DNA from: Caulochytrium protostelioides
Lineage: Eukaryota > Chytridiomycota > Caulochytriomycetes > Caulochytriales > Caulochytriaceae
Direction of reading: 5' to 3'
Assembly: GCA_003615045.1 (NCBI GenBank)
Contig: ML014181.1
Location: 25,066-89,065, forward strand
DNA: 64,000 bases
This document shows positions 42,870-55,006 of the stretch, one piece after another. Made by a program: the position numbers and the translations under genes. Within the stretch, counting starts at the first letter, position 1. Each line of letters starts with the position of its first letter. The notes under the pieces are model-generated. The model saw nothing but the letters and a program-made list of their open reading frames with translations, ran no database searches and was not told where the DNA came from.

Positions 42870-45547
42870 GCCGCCTCGGGTCGGCCCACGCCGCTGTGGG
42901 CGCTGTGGGCGCTGTGGGCGCTGTCGACGCTGTCGACGCTGTCGGCGGACGCTGCGACCAACAAACACCCGGTGACTCCGAGCGTGTCAATGTCTCGGTC
43001 GCTCGGGGGCCGCTGCAGTCTCTGAAAGCGGTGGACGGCCCTGGAAGGGCTGATGGGCAGCAATGGACGAATGGCGGTGGCGGATCGGAGACGGGGACAG
43101 GGCGGTGGTCAGGTCGGGCGCGCCGAAAGCGCGCAGAATGCAGCGCGTTGCGGCCCATCGCTGGCGACGCGGTGGCGCTTGAACAGCGGCGCGCATGGCT
43201 GCACGAGCATGATCATCGCTTCCATCGCGGGGCGCCGACGCCGGCGCGTGATCGACGACGCGACCGTCCTCGTGGTCGATACAAACGTCGGGGGCGCCGA
43301 TGGGCGCGATCCTATCCAGCGGCGGCAACCTGCGCCGCCGCGTGTCGACCGCGAGCCGCGCCACCCATCAGGGCTCAGGTGAGGGCTTTGCACGGCTTTG
43401 TTGATGCAGGGTCGATACTGCCTTCGCCGTCGCTGCGCAAGGCGCTCTCGGCCGCCGCCTGCGCGCCGAACGTGTGATGCGGCGGCGTCCCAGGTTGTCT
43501 GAGTTCTGAATCCATCCGACGCACGTCCAATGCACATCACATCACGTGATCCGCTGCGACCCGCTGCGACCCGATGCGGTGCGATGCTGTGAGATGCGGT
43601 GAGATGCGGTGCGCCCTGGTGGGTGGCCGCCCCACAAGCCCCCTGGCTGGCACGTGACGCCTCGGCCCCCGCGCAGGCTTCAGCGTAGATCAGAGATGCG
43701 GGGAGACGGATACCCGATTCCCGGGGCCGCCGCGCCATCCAGGCGACTGACATGTGACAGTGACTCGTTTCATGGAACATTCGACGGCGCTTTCTACCGG
43801 TATCCAACCCTTGGCAGATTGCTTGATCTCATGGCAGGATTGCTGGCATTGTCTTTAGCGTACCGTGTATACCCGTCGTATGTTGACCAGGCCTGCGATC
43901 GGGCAGCAAAGTATCGACATTGATTCCTATGAGCGCATGTCTGCGGTCGCGATCCGCAACGTTTGCAGTTCGCGGGGCTTTCCTGTGATGCTGTTTCATA
44001 CCTAAAGAGCATCGTTTAGCTGCTGCGTGCCGTTTCCATGTCTGATCCGTGGAGGCGGCAGGGCCCAATCATCATTTCCTAATTTTGTCGTTATTTCATA
44101 AATTTTCAGTTCTGCCGGAGACGCATCGCTGATGTTATCTCGGTGGCGTGTTAGCGATCAGGAAACCGACTCGAGCCAGCGCTGTCCTTGTCGAGCGTAG
44201 CCATATTTGTCAGGCCAGGCATTTGACACGCCGGAGCTCAGCACCATCGCCCGGATCCCAGGTTCATAGCTGCATGCATGGTTAAATTGTCCTGTCGGTT
44301 TCCATTTTCCCAGTTTCTGACACCAGCACGCCATTTCCACCATGCATATCCCGGAAGCCCCGCCTGTCCATCGAGTTGCCGATTCAGCCCCCATTTTGCC
44401 GATCTACCCTAGGGCTGTTGAGCCATCGGGACCATGGGCGCTATGGGACCCGTCGTCTTCGGGTTTGGCCCCTCTCGGCATCGCCTTGCCGGACTGAATG
44501 CCAGCAACTCCGCAAGGCCGCCCATGGCATCAAATTCAGCAGAGAGAACAACGCAGCGAAGGCACGTCACTCCATCGATGCGCAGCCGTCTCGATGTCCA
44601 CGTAATGCCAGCGAGAGCGATGCTCACGTCAAAATAAGGCGGCTTCGGTTGCTGTGCGCATCATCTTTTGGCGCGCTGTCGACGATTCTCCTCCATCACT
44701 ACCATCATGGCCCCGCTCGCGGTCCCGCCTGAGCGAAGCAGGTAAGGCACGACGCATCGACACGGCTACATTGCCGAATTGCTGATGTGCTCGCTTGCTG
44801 ATTTGCTGATGACTTTGCGAGCCCTCACCGACGTGGCTTTCGCAGTCGTCAGCGCGCGTATGCGCGATCCAGGCGCCGACGTGTCATGGCGAGGCTACCG
44901 CGGCGGAGACCTCGCACACGTCTGAGTTGGGCATACCCGCCGCGCCTTACGGCATCATCGTTTGGCCGCGTCATGACACATGCTCGTGTCGATGGTCCGA
45001 CATGCTGGAAGCGACGGGCTGCATGCTTTAAGACCCCGCGGTAGTTTGCGGCATGTCGCTCGTTCTCGGCACTCCCATCTCGTGCTCGAATGCGAGAAGG
45101 ATGTCGTTCCCAGAAAACATGTTCCAAGGTGAGGAGAAAGACACATAGCAAGGTAGATGGACGTTACGACAAGACCATCCATACCACAATCGCCATCACG
45201 ATCGGAACTCGTCCTGCTGTATCTACCACCATTTGATTGAGCTAGCCTCAATACCGAGTTCATCGACACTTGCATCGCAATCACCCATCCCGTCCCCCTA
45301 TACATAGCCCGACCGGCATCAACCTACCCACGTAGCATTGTCCCGCCCCGTCGAGACGCCCGCGACGATTGGTTCCTTTGGATTGGGATCGTCGCCTCGT
45401 CCTCCTCGTTTTTGCTCGAGGCTTGGCCTTTGGCTGCCTCGCATTGAACTTTGTGTTGGGCACGGCCCCTCTTTCGTCTCCCTCGTCGATCTAGCCTCCT
45501 CGAAAACTCCGCTCGATACAGTAATTCAAAGCGCCATCGTAGCCGCG
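42870..45547. other. gene-poor stretch, about 2.7 kb, right half less GC-rich
   Basis: This lies between two divergent genes. From about 43750 to 45340 the base composition drops to near half G+C, unlike the rest of the window, and ORFs become short. One small Cys-containing ORF lies at 44158-44394. The last 200 bp, pyrimidine-rich, is the leader of the C2H2 factor. Short direct repeats ('gatgcggtg' variants) occur at about 43570-43615. Confidence 0.5.
44158..44394 (-). CDS. small Cys-containing ORF, possibly a relic
   Basis: A 78-codon frame with an ATG at 44394. The central part 'CWCQKLGKWKPTGQFNHACS' has a C-x-C then x14-C pattern and aromatic residues, loosely like small secreted fungal proteins. 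There is no signal peptide in this frame, so a first exon would be needed. It may be the 3' end of a decayed gene. Confidence 0.22.
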   Translation of the reverse strand: MGAESATRWTGGASGICMVEMACWCQKLGKWKPTGQFNHACSYEPGIRAMVLSSGVSNAWPDKYGYARQGQRWLESVS

Positions 45548-47467
45548 ATGGAGTTCTTCCCTTCGTCCGATGCGGCGCCGCCGAGCAGCCTACTGACGCC
45601 GACCATGCCGGACGGCTGGGACGTCAACAACCCGATGGCGTGCCTCGACCCCTCGCAGATGGCCGCCCTCTTCCAGATGGCCCAAGCCACACCGAGCCCG
45701 GACCTCATGGCCGACTCGGCCACGGGCATGATGCCGATGGTGACGCCGGGAACCGACGCCGTCTCGGGCGCCAGCCTGACCGACCTCTGCGCCGAAGCGG
45801 CGCTGCTGGATGATTTGCTGGGCTGCACCTCGACAAGCAAGCCGATCGCGAATGTTAATGCGAATGCCAATGCCAAGGATGCGACGGTGACACAAATGCC
45901 GACGCCGCTCGCGACACCCGCGCCGATGGCGCCGACTACGCCCGCGGGCAACTTTGACGAGCTCGTGGCCGGGTTGACGCCCTTCCTCGATTCTGGTGCT
46001 GAGCTCGCCAACGGCAACAGCACCAGCAACGTGCCATTCGGCATGACCATGGGCATGTCGATGGGCATGGGAATGCCCGTCGCGACGCCGGGCCTCTCGC
46101 CGTCGCTGCTCAGCTCCCCCTTTACCGGCATGGACCTCAACAACATGAACTTGGGGATGAACTTGGGGCTCAACTTGGGCATGGCCATGGGTTTGCCCAC
46201 GTCCGGGTCAGGAATGCCGGCCGCCGCGGCCGCCTTCGCGCCGAATGACCTGGATTTGAAGCTCGACCCCGGGTGGGATCTCGATATGGCCATGACCACG
46301 GCGCTGTCGCCGTCGGTGCCCGCAGCCGTAGGCGCCAGCGACATGGCTTTCGGCAGCGACGACACCATGCTGCGTCCGAGCACGGGGCCGCCGCCACCGC
46401 AGGGCGCTGAAACCAAGCCCATGATCCTGCTCCGTGCCCACATCATGGACGAGCTCCTTCCGATGCCGCGCAGCGCATCGGCGCCGCCCAACCCGCCACA
46501 GAATGTCTTTGCGTCGCCGCCATCCGCGTCGCCACCCTCGATGCCAACCTCCCCGACGCGGCCGATGATGTCCTCGGCGATGTCGCCGCCGCCACCGAAT
46601 CTCTCGCATCCCGCCCTCAAGGGCACGGCGCCGGGCCGCGGCGGCCGCAAACCCAAGCTTTCGCGGCTCGTCACGCAGATCCCGAGCCTGAAGAGCTTGA
46701 GCGGTATCTCGAAGCCGCCGGTGTCCTCGGCGGCCGTCGCTTCGGGGCTCTCGTCGAGCCTGCTCCGCGGGTTCAGCGAGATCGGCATCATCACGCCCAA
46801 GAACGATGCCGAGGCCGCGCGCATCGCGGCATCGGCGCCCATCGAGCCAATGCCGAACCTCAGCGTTTACGCGAACGCCGCCGCCGCCGCCGCCGCGGGA
46901 GCGACGGGGATGTCGCCGGCGACGCACGGCGACATGAAGCATGCGTCGACCTTGGCGACGACGTCGCACGAAGTGATCCAGTCCGAGCTGACGGCCAAGG
47001 ACGCCTCTGCGGCGGCCGCGGCGGCCGCGGCGCCCGTGACGACCGTCACGACGGCCTCGGGCGCCAAGAAACACGCGTTCCACTGCGAGCGCTGCCCGGC
47101 GACCTTCGGCCGGCGTCACGACCTCATGCGCCACACGCGCATCCATCTGGGGATCCGCCCCTATGTATGCGGCAAGTGTGGGAAGCACTTTTCCCGGCAG
47201 GACGCGCTGCGCCGCCATACGCTGGAGGACGGCGAAGACGGCACGCCGAACCCGCTTGCCGACGGCAGCGGCGACTGCAAGACGCTGATGGCCCGCCGTG
47301 AGCGCGAGGCCCGGCAGGGCGGCCTCGCGGCCGCCGTGGTCAACCTGGCGGCGGCGCAGGCGGCGGCGGGCATGATGCAGGCCCAGGGATTGATGATGCC
47401 TTCCGCCTCGTCGTCCATCAACGCTTCCCTCGCCATGCCCGGGATGGGCGGCATGTTGTTCCATTAA
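45548..47467 (+). CDS. C2H2 zinc-finger transcription factor (two C-terminal fingers)
   Basis: The protein is 639 aa from the ATG at 45548; the frame extends upstream to a TTG at 45338 without support. The long N-terminal region is Met/Pro/Ser/Ala-rich and acidic in patches, like an activation domain. It includes a Met-Gly run ('MTMGMSMGMGMP'), an Asn-Ala run and a basic patch 'GRGGRKPKLSR'. Two fingers lie at about 511-557: 'FHCERCPATFGRRHDLMRHT' with 'RIH', and 'YVCGKCGKHFSRQDALRRHT'. The second has its first His but no standard second His; 'DGEDGTPNPLADGSGDC' follows, so Cys may serve as last ligand. The finger layout resembles the last finger of the factor at 57649-61203. DNA target and pathway unknown. 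Confidence 0.85.
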   Translation: MEFFPSSDAAPPSSLLTPTMPDGWDVNNPMACLDPSQMAALFQMAQATPSPDLMADSATGMMPMVTPGTDAVSGASLTDLCAEAALLDDLLGCTSTSKPIANVNANANAKDATVTQMPTPLATPAPMAPTTPAGNFDELVAGLTPFLDSGAELANGNSTSNVPFGMTMGMSMGMGMPVATPGLSPSLLSSPFTGMDLNNMNLGMNLGLNLGMAMGLPTSGSGMPAAAAAFAPNDLDLKLDPGWDLDMAMTTALSPSVPAAVGASDMAFGSDDTMLRPSTGPPPPQGAETKPMILLRAHIMDELLPMPRSASAPPNPPQNVFASPPSASPPSMPTSPTRPMMSSAMSPPPPNLSHPALKGTAPGRGGRKPKLSRLVTQIPSLKSLSGISKPPVSSAAVASGLSSSLLRGFSEIGIITPKNDAEAARIAASAPIEPMPNLSVYANAAAAAAAGATGMSPATHGDMKHASTLATTSHEVIQSELTAKDASAAAAAAAAPVTTVTTASGAKKHAFHCERCPATFGRRHDLMRHTRIHLGIRPYVCGKCGKHFSRQDALRRHTLEDGEDGTPNPLADGSGDCKTLMARREREARQGGLAAAVVNLAAAQAAAGMMQAQGLMMPSASSSINASLAMPGMGGMLFH

Positions 47468-47892
47468 GAAAAAGCAAAATGGAATCATCATGCTAGCTGT
47501 TATCCATTCCTAGGCCGCGATTGCTTCTTGGCGCTTGTCCTTGTATACCCCTGCTCTGTTCTGCTGTTCTTTGTTGTTTATGACTGCCTTTTGTGAATTT
47601 CACGTTTTCTAATCAGTTCGAACGACTCAAGCGCTGGTCGGGTATGCAACGAAAAGAACGACATAGATAGATTGGTAGATAGCGATATATAGAGAAAGAG
47701 CATAATGATAGGGGAAAAGAGCATAGATAGCATAGATGAAATAGATAGGAAGAGACAATAATTAAGCGCCGGGTTGGTCACGGCGGGCAAGAAACGGGGG
47801 CTGCAGGCGGGGCCAGCAGAAAGCATGGCCGCTACCCAGGCAGTCCAATAAAGAGAACGCGCGAAGGCAATAAGATAAGATGGACCGGGACC
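47468..47892. other. A/T-rich intergenic between convergent genes, 425 bp
   Basis: Both flanking genes end here, so it holds two 3' UTRs and terminator regions. It is clearly A/T-rich, with imperfect 'gatagatag' repeats at about 47660-47745. No gene. Confidence 0.7.
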
Positions 47893-50800
47893 TTAGCGGG
47901 GGCCCGGGTGCGCATGGGTCCGGGTCACGGGACCGCCGACGGCCGCATGGTCGCCACCGACGACACCGGCCGCGACCGAGGCGGGGGCCGCGATGCCGCC
48001 GTGGTGCGGGCCGAACTGCTGGTAAGCCGGTCCCTGCGGGTGCGCATGGTGGCTGTGGAGCAGAGCGGGCGCGCCGTATGCGCCGCTGCCCATCGTGGTG
48101 CTGATGGTCACCGCGGCGGGAACGACGCCGGCGGACGCGGTCGCCGCGGGCGAGGACGCCGCCGCCGTCGTCGTCGTCGGGCCGCCCGGGAACCCGAGCA
48201 GGTGCGGCGAGTGGTGCGTGTGCATGGCGGCCGTGTGGTGGTGCACGGGGCCGTGGCCGTACAGACCGAGGCCGAGACCGAGGTCCAGACCGAGCCCCAG
48301 ACCCAAGCCCGAGCCGAGGCCGAGCGAGGTGCGGGTCGAGAGCGGACGCGGCGGCGTCACGAGACCGCTAGCCGCGCCGAGGGACGGCGGCGATGCCCCG
48401 TCGCTCGTGGTCCCCGGCGTCAGCGGGGGGAGCGTGAGCGCCGGGTCCGCGGCGGCAGCGGCAGCGGCAGCGGTGCTCGTGGCGGCCGACGTGGCGGCCG
48501 AGGAGGCGGCTGAAGCAGGCGCTGCGGCAGCCGACACGGCATCCGCGGTTGCTGCGGTCGCGGCCGTCGTGGAGGGCGTGGACGTGGCGTGGGTCGACTC
48601 GTCGTCCTCCTCGCCGAGGCGCAGGCTGTGGATGAGACTCGCCATGTTGTGCTCGACGTCGGCGTCCGCCGCAGCGTACGCATCGGCCCGCGTCGCGGCC
48701 ACCAATGGGGGCAACACGGCGGCCGCCGACGGCGTCGTCGCAGCCGCGGCGGGCTCCGCCGCGGCGTCGGCGCGCGACGTGCCGTCCGCGGCGGTCACCG
48801 ACCCGTTCGCCGGAGGGACCGAGGCCGCGGCCGCTGCGGCCGCGGCGCCGGCATAGCTGCCGCGCAGGCCGGCGAAACCGGTGTGGTGCGAGGCCAGCAT
48901 ATCGGACAGCGAGCCGTGCGCGAAATCGACATCGGCGGCATGCGCCATCCCGTCCGGCGCGACGGACACGGTCGACGTGGCGATCGCCGGCGTCGGGGCG
49001 GCGCCGTTGACCGCGGCGCCAGACGCATGCGACAGGTGACTGTGCAGCATCAGGTGGTGCGACGCGAGAGGCGCGGGGTGGCCGAAGGGGTTGCTCAGCG
49101 GCACCATCGCGTGGGGCAGCATCGCGGCGTGCGTGGGGCTCGTGACGACGCCGGAGACGGCGGCGGGCCCCGCCGCCGCAGGCCCCGCCAGGCCTGGAGC
49201 AGCCGCGTGCAGGTGGGGGAGGGTCGTGGCGGCGTGGTGCGGGCCCACGCCGCCGGTGGACGCGCTGCTGTTGGCCGCGCGCATGAGGCCGCCGTGAGCT
49301 TTGCCGCGGGACGGATGGGCGCCCGCAGCCGTGGCGCCCGTGAGGCCGCCGTCGGCATGCGGCGCGTACTTGACGGAGCGCGAGCGCGGCGCGGCGACGG
49401 CCTCGGCCTCGGCCTCGGCGGCGGTCGCCGCGGCGGCGGCCGCCGCGGTCGTGGCGGAAGTCGCACCCCCGGCCGCGGCGGCGCCCGCTGGGCCCGCATG
49501 CGGACGCAGCACGACGAGCTTGCGCGTGATGTCCGTCATCTTCTTTTGGACATCGCGGTCGGTATGGATAAAGCAGCACCGCTTCGCATACGGACAGGTG
49601 CCCTTCTCCCAAAAGGTCTTGCACATCTCGGTCTTGTACTTCGGGTGCCGGGAGACAGGTCGGAGTTCCGTGTCGCTGTGGGCGAACTGGCACTTGGAGC
49701 CGTAGCGGCAGAAGCCGGTTTCCTCCCAGGAGCGGCAGAGCTCCGTCTTGTAGAGATTGTACTTCTTGTGGTCGCCGAGCGAGCGCAGCGGCAGCGGCGC
49801 GCCGTGGTGATGGTGGCCGCCGTGGCCGTGGCCGCCGGCGTGGTTGCCGCCGGCCATCGCAGCGTTGATCGCATCCTGGGCCGCAGCGCTCGCGGACAGG
49901 CGGTGCGACGCCTGCCCCTGGGGCGAGGCCGCCGGCGCTGACGACGCGGCCGGCGCGGGCGCGGCCGACCCGTGCACGCTGCTGTGCGGCACGTGGTGAT
50001 GGTGCGGCTGCGCGTGCGGGTGGTGGTGATGGTGGTGGTGGTGGGAGCGCTGGCCGCCGTGCGACGGCTGCGCGAGGTGGGCCACGGACGCCGCATGCGG
50101 GTGCATCGACGGGCCGTGCAGCGGCGACGGGTGGTGCGGATGGGCCGCGGCGGCGACGGCGGCGGTGTGCGGATGGGCGTACGCCGGATGCGGGTGGCGG
50201 CTCGCGGCGGCGGCGGCGGCGGCGGCGGCCGCGTGCACGTGGTGCATCGTCGGGTTCAGATGCGCGTGCATGCCGGTCGCGGGCGCGATGCCGTCTGACA
50301 GCGTCGGCGACGACGTGGCCGGCATGCCGGCCACGGAGCCGTAGAGGTGCGCGGCGGCGGCCGAGTTGAAGCCCATGTCAAAGTAGAGCGCCGGGTCGGC
50401 GCCCGCGGCGGCCGCCGCGGCGGCGGCGGCAGCGGCGGCGGCGGCGGCCACGGCGGCCTCGGTGGTCATCAGATCCGCGGCGCCGCCCGCGGGGTGCAGC
50501 AGCGGGTAGGCCGGCACGCCGTGGGGCACGCCGGACGGGAGCGACGCGTCGTGCACCGGGCTCGCGAGCGTCGGCGTCGCGGCCGGCGGGGTCAGCGTCT
50601 GGCGGTCGAGGCCCAAGCTGGTGGCCTGCGTGGCGCCGAGGAGGGCAGCGGCGCTGCCTGGGGCCGGGGTGGGCGTCGTCGGCGCCGAGGGCGCGGCCGA
50701 GGCGGCCGCGGCAGCGGTCGAGGGCGTCGAGGCGGGCGTCGCGGCGCCCGAGGCCGGCGTGCCCGGGACCAAGGCGGCGCCGGCGCCGGCGGCGCCCATG

Positions 50801-51495
50801 GCCGGTGCAAGCCCGAGCTTCGCGTACGGAGGCGAGGGCAGATACTCGGGCTGAAACGTCAGAAGCGGCGTGAACCCGCGGTCTGGACGGCTCTGACCCG
50901 CGGCGGCGGCGGCGGCGACAGCGGCGGCAGCGCTACTCGCCGGCATGGCTGACGACGTGGCGGCGGCCGGCGCGGGCGACCAGAGTCCGGAGGCACCCGG
51001 CGAGGCTGATGCGCCGTTGCCTGCCGGCCCGGTGACGGGCATGGCGTTCGCGTAAGCTGGGTGGTACGATGCATGCATGTGGGACGAGTGGTAGGCCATC
51101 ATGAACGCATGTTGCTGCTGGTGCTGCTGGTGCTGGTGCTGGTGCTGGTGTTGGTGGTAGTCCTGCTGCTCCCAGAGATGGCTGTTCGGCGCGGCCGCCG
51201 TCATCTCACCGGCTTGCGGGGTGGCCGCCGCGGTCGCCAGGACGGGTGCCGTGACGCTGGCTGCCGACAAGGTCGCATCGGACGAGGAGGAGGAGGAGGA
51301 CGACGACGACGCTGCTGTGGATGCTGTCACCGCAGCATCGGCCGATGCCGATGACGTCGCCGATGCCGGGGAGACGGCGGCGCGGTGGTCATGAATCCCG
51401 GCGGCCGGCGGCGGCGCGGCAGCGCGGCGGTATGCCGGGGGTCCGACGGCGGGCTGCGGAGCGCAGGCCGGCGCGGACAGGGCGATGCCAGCCAT
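47893..51495 (-). CDS. TIS11/TTP-type tandem CCCH zinc-finger protein
   Basis: Proteins of this class bind AU-rich elements in mRNA 3' UTRs and promote decay (yeast Cth1/Cth2, fission yeast Zfs1). The start is the ATG at 51495 (upstream only GTG), giving 1200 aa. The tandem fingers at about 580-645 are '[15 protein letters not shown]' with '[10 protein letters not shown]' and '[15 protein letters not shown]' with '[10 protein letters not shown]'. Both are C-x8-C-x5-C-x3-H with the lead-in (R/K)YKTE(L/M)C that recognises UAUU. The rest is extraordinary low complexity: many poly-Ala runs of 8-15, His-rich stretches and a His-Gln run near residue 120. No other domain is visible. The protein is several times longer than most relatives. 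RNA-binding function is firm; its targets are not known. Confidence 0.92.
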   Translation of the reverse strand: MAGIALSAPACAPQPAVGPPAYRRAAAPPPAAGIHDHRAAVSPASATSSASADAAVTASTAASSSSSSSSSSDATLSAASVTAPVLATAAATPQAGEMTAAAPNSHLWEQQDYHQHQHQHQHQQHQQQHAFMMAYHSSHMHASYHPAYANAMPVTGPAGNGASASPGASGLWSPAPAAATSSAMPASSAAAAVAAAAAAGQSRPDRGFTPLLTFQPEYLPSPPYAKLGLAPAMGAAGAGAALVPGTPASGAATPASTPSTAAAAASAAPSAPTTPTPAPGSAAALLGATQATSLGLDRQTLTPPAATPTLASPVHDASLPSGVPHGVPAYPLLHPAGGAADLMTTEAAVAAAAAAAAAAAAAAAGADPALYFDMGFNSAAAAHLYGSVAGMPATSSPTLSDGIAPATGMHAHLNPTMHHVHAAAAAAAAAASRHPHPAYAHPHTAAVAAAAHPHHPSPLHGPSMHPHAASVAHLAQPSHGGQRSHHHHHHHHPHAQPHHHHVPHSSVHGSAAPAPAASSAPAASPQGQASHRLSASAAAQDAINAAMAGGNHAGGHGHGGHHHHGAPLPLRSLGDHKKYNLYKTELCRSWEETGFCRYGSKCQFAHSDTELRPVSRHPKYKTEMCKTFWEKGTCPYAKRCCFIHTDRDVQKKMTDITRKLVVLRPHAGPAGAAAAGGATSATTAAAAAAATAAEAEAEAVAAPRSRSVKYAPHADGGLTGATAAGAHPSRGKAHGGLMRAANSSASTGGVGPHHAATTLPHLHAAAPGLAGPAAAGPAAVSGVVTSPTHAAMLPHAMVPLSNPFGHPAPLASHHLMLHSHLSHASGAAVNGAAPTPAIATSTVSVAPDGMAHAADVDFAHGSLSDMLASHHTGFAGLRGSYAGAAAAAAAASVPPANGSVTAADGTSRADAAAEPAAAATTPSAAAVLPPLVAATRADAYAAADADVEHNMASLIHSLRLGEEDDESTHATSTPSTTAATAATADAVSAAAAPASAASSAATSAATSTAAAAAAAADPALTLPPLTPGTTSDGASPPSLGAASGLVTPPRPLSTRTSLGLGSGLGLGLGLDLGLGLGLYGHGPVHHHTAAMHTHHSPHLLGFPGGPTTTTAAASSPAATASAGVVPAAVTISTTMGSGAYGAPALLHSHHAHPQGPAYQQFGPHHGGIAAPASVAAGVVGGDHAAVGGPVTRTHAHPGPR

Positions 51496-52874
51496 GATGG
51501 GAGGCCGGGCGGCGCCTGACGGCACGAGCGCTCACGGCGTCACGGCGGCGGACGGCGCGTTCCCGAGGCGAAGCCGCACTCGACGACCGCCGTTTCACGC
51601 CGGGACGGATGAGGTCGCTCGGTGGCGACGCCGCGGGAGACGCGGAGTCGGCCGATAAGCGCCGGAGGAGACGAGGAGACGGACCGGGCGCAGGGCAGGG
51701 CCGTCGGGCATCGGGGAGGTCTGGGGCGAGCGGGTGGCGACGGTGGCGTAGGACGCCGTGGGCGTCAGAAGCGGCCGATGCGACAACGAACCAGGAGCGA
51801 GCGAGCGAGCAAGCGAGCGAGCGAGGGCTGGAGACCCACACACCGAGCTGGTGAGCTTGCTCATGCAGCGGGCTCCTTCATACTCGCGCCTCGCGCAGCG
51901 AGACGCCGTCCGGGACCCCGCGCTGGTCCAGGGCCTTCACGGGACGCCGACGCGTGTCCTTCGCGATAAGTCCGGCTCGGGCCCGGCCAGACGGCCTCGG
52001 GACGCCCCGCCGGTGGAGTCGTGCGGCGGGAGGGACGGCGGTCTCGCTGGCCGCGCGGGCCTTGGGGTGGGGCGAACGACCCTCGCCGTTCCTGGCCGCG
52101 CCGCCGCGGTCGGTCGGTTCCGCCCCTGGTGGGGGAGGGAGGGGAAGGCGGCGCGCTCACGGGCGCTGACCGACGGCCGTCACGCCGCCGTCGTCGTCGT
52201 CGTCGTCGTGGGAGCCGGCGTCGGCGTCGGCGTCGGCGTCGGCTGTCGTGGCGGCCGTCGTGGCGGCGACGGCGGCGAGCATGAGAACGCAGCGCGCGTC
52301 GCCGGAACGGGCGGCGACACACGAGCGGCCCACGGCGCCGGCGCCGGCGCGTGAGGCGACGTTCCCGCTGTCGGTGTCGCCGCCGCCGCCGCCGTCGCCG
52401 CCGCCGTCGCCGCCGCCGTCGCCGCCGCCATCGCCGTCGGTGTCCACGGCGAGCGGCTGAGTGACCCGAGGCCCACCCGCACCCCAGCACGGCCTCACGC
52501 CGCCGCGGCGTGTGGCCGCTCCACCACTCAATCCCGCATCGCCCATCCCTCTCGGGACCCCGGCGGCGTCCTGCTGAGCAGCGGCGCTTCGGACGGCCCC
52601 GACCGCGGGGACCGCGGCTCAGCCCGAAAGGGGCTGAGGCGGCGGCGGCGGCGGCGATAGGGTCGACGGGCGGACCGGCCCCGCGCCCACGGCGGGCCAC
52701 CCCTCCGTGGCATACTCAGCGCCGATCCGACAGGATCCTCCAGGATCCACCAAGCAGCCCCGCGCATCGCTCGCCCAGCTGGGTATCAACCACAACCACA
52801 CCAGGAGAAACAGAGATGACCAAAAAAAAACAATGAACGAAGAGAGGAGAGGACGACGCGTCGGAGAGGCGCGG
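51496..52874. other. GC-rich intergenic, about 1.4 kb
   Basis: Promoter side of the CCCH gene and 3' flank of the PGI gene. It contains a 'gcga' tetramer run (about 51795-51828), a GTC run followed by GGCGTC hexamers (about 52190-52242) and a GCCGCC run (about 52380-52435). Frames on both strands (51861-52700, 52157-52546) are repeat readings. No gene supported. Confidence 0.55.
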
Positions 52875-54557
52875 TTAGAGGCGGCGCTGCTGCTTGTAGA
52901 AGTTAATCAGACCACGGGTCGAGCTGTCGTGAGTCGTGATGGGCGCATCGGACCCCAGCTCCGGCAGGATGGCCTTGGCGAGCTGCTTGCCCAGCTCGAC
53001 ACCCCACTGGTCGAACGAGTTGATCTGCCAGACGATGCCCTGGACAAAGATCTTGTGTTCGTACAGGGCGACGAGGTGGCCCAGCGTGCGCGGTGTCAGC
53101 GCGTGGTACATGATCGAGTTGGACGGCTTGTTGCCCGCAAACGCCTTGTGCGCCAGCAGCGTCGCGTCATCCGGGTCCGCCGCCTGGGCCGCCACGAGCT
53201 CGGCGCGCACCTGCGCGCGCGTCTTGCCCGTCATCAGCGCCTCGGTCTGGGCAAAGAAGTTGGACAGCAGGATCTGGTGGTGGTGCTCCAGCGGGTTGAG
53301 CGGCTTGACGGGCGCGAGGAAGTCCGCCGGCACGAGCTTCGTGCCCTGGTGGATGAGCTGGTAGAACGCGTGCTGGCCGTTCGTGCCAGGCTCGCCCCAC
53401 AGGATGGGCCCCGTGCTGTAGCGGCCCTGGATGGCCTCGTTCGTGCGCGTCACCGACTTGCCGTTGGACTCCATATCGCCCTGCTGGAAGTACGCCGCGA
53501 AGCGCACGAGGTACTGGTCGTAGGGCAGCACGGCGACCGTCTCGGCGCCAAAGAAGTTGTTGTACCAGATGCCGATGAGCGCGAGCAGCACGGGCAGGTT
53601 GGCCTCGAGCGGCGTCTCGACGAAGTGACGGTCCATCTCGTGCGCGCCCTGCAGCATCTCGCGGAAGCGGTCGAAGCCGACAGCGAGGCAGATCGACAGC
53701 CCGACGGCCGACCACAGCGAGTAGCGGCCGCCGACCCAGTCCCAGAAGCCGAACATGTTGGCCGCGTCGATGCCGAACGCGGTGACCGCGGGCTCGTTGG
53801 TGCTGACCGCGACAAAGTGCTTCGCGACGTGCGCGGGGTCCTTGGCGTGCGCGAGGAACCACGCCTTGGCGGACTCGGCGTTGGTCAGCGTCTCCTGCGT
53901 CGTGAACGTCTTGCTGACGACGATGAACAGCGTCGACTCGGGGTCGAGGCGCTTCGTGGTCTCGTAGAGATGCGTGCCGTCCACGTTGCTGACGAAGTGG
54001 CACTGCAGGTCCGGGTGCGCGTAGTGCTTCAGCGCCTCGACGACCATCACGGGGCCGAGGTCCGAGCCGCCGATGCCGATGTTGACGATGTCGGTGATGG
54101 GCTTGCCGGTGTACCCGCGCCACGTGCGGTCGCGCACGGCGTCCGAGAACGTCTGCATGTGCTTGAGCACGGCGGTGACATCGGGCATGACATCGCGGCC
54201 GTCGACAGCGATCGGGCGCGCCGGGTCGTTGCGCAGCGCCACGTGCAGCACGGCGCGCTGCTCGGTCGTGTTGATTCGGTCGCCCGCGAACATGCGCGAC
54301 CGCCAGCCCTCGACATCGCTCTCCTTCGCGAGCTGCAGCAGCAGCCGCATCGTCTCCTCGGTCACGAGGTTCTTGGAGTAGTCGAGCAGCACCGACGTCG
54401 CAGACGCGCCCGGCGCCGTGAAGGACGCCGACAGATGCGCGAAGCGCTCGGCATCCTGCTCAAAGAGCTCCGTCAGCTTCAGGTGCTGGCCGACGCGCTC
54501 ATAGTGCTGCTGCAGCGCCTGCCAGCTCGGCAGCTGCGTCGGGAGCGACGGGGCCAT
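52875..54557 (-). CDS. PGI1: glucose-6-phosphate isomerase
   Basis: Cytosolic enzyme that interconverts glucose-6-phosphate and fructose-6-phosphate in glycolysis and gluconeogenesis. The start is the ATG at 54557, giving 560 aa, the normal eukaryotic length; the frame upstream is an artefact. Motifs include '[12 protein letters not shown]' (sugar-phosphate binding), 'SKTFTTQET', PGI signature 1 '[14 protein letters not shown]' (about 265-280), '[15 protein letters not shown]' and signature 2 '[13 protein letters not shown]' (about 512). It ends 'YKQQRRL', not a good peroxisomal signal. No introns. Assignment is certain. Confidence 0.98.
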   Translation of the reverse strand: MAPSLPTQLPSWQALQQHYERVGQHLKLTELFEQDAERFAHLSASFTAPGASATSVLLDYSKNLVTEETMRLLLQLAKESDVEGWRSRMFAGDRINTTEQRAVLHVALRNDPARPIAVDGRDVMPDVTAVLKHMQTFSDAVRDRTWRGYTGKPITDIVNIGIGGSDLGPVMVVEALKHYAHPDLQCHFVSNVDGTHLYETTKRLDPESTLFIVVSKTFTTQETLTNAESAKAWFLAHAKDPAHVAKHFVAVSTNEPAVTAFGIDAANMFGFWDWVGGRYSLWSAVGLSICLAVGFDRFREMLQGAHEMDRHFVETPLEANLPVLLALIGIWYNNFFGAETVAVLPYDQYLVRFAAYFQQGDMESNGKSVTRTNEAIQGRYSTGPILWGEPGTNGQHAFYQLIHQGTKLVPADFLAPVKPLNPLEHHHQILLSNFFAQTEALMTGKTRAQVRAELVAAQAADPDDATLLAHKAFAGNKPSNSIMYHALTPRTLGHLVALYEHKIFVQGIVWQINSFDQWGVELGKQLAKAILPELGSDAPITTHDSSTRGLINFYKQQRRL

Positions 54558-54965
54558 GGTGGACGCGTGGCAAAGCACGGGCGGTATCGGGAATATCGAG
54601 ACAAGGGGTGCAAGCCAGTGATCGCCCTCGGGAAGGAAGCAACGGTATCCAATCGGCGTTGGCGAGGGCCCAACCAGTGCGATCAGCCGGAGCACGGGGA
54701 GCGTGTATCGGGGATAGCAGAGGATGGCGCGGTCCATCGGCCTCCATGCCGTCTGGGATGGACATCTGTGGCCCTTGTAAACCCCCATCGACGCGTCGCG
54801 TCGCCTCGCGTCGCGACGCCTCGCCTCGCCGGGCATGGCCCCAGCCTGGCCGCGCCGGCTCTTGCTCAACCGACACCGACTCCGGCGCGTCGTGGTTGCC
54901 GCGCCCGTGGCACGTTGCGCTATCGAATGGTGTCGCACCCCCAGGGCCCAGACTGGGATGCCACT

Positions 54966-55006
<41 letters not shown>

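Noticed and set aside
41493-43025. 510-codon plus-strand frame over the methyltransferase-like gene
   Set aside because: Arg/Gly/His-rich with no domain, while the minus strand shows a family pattern along its length.
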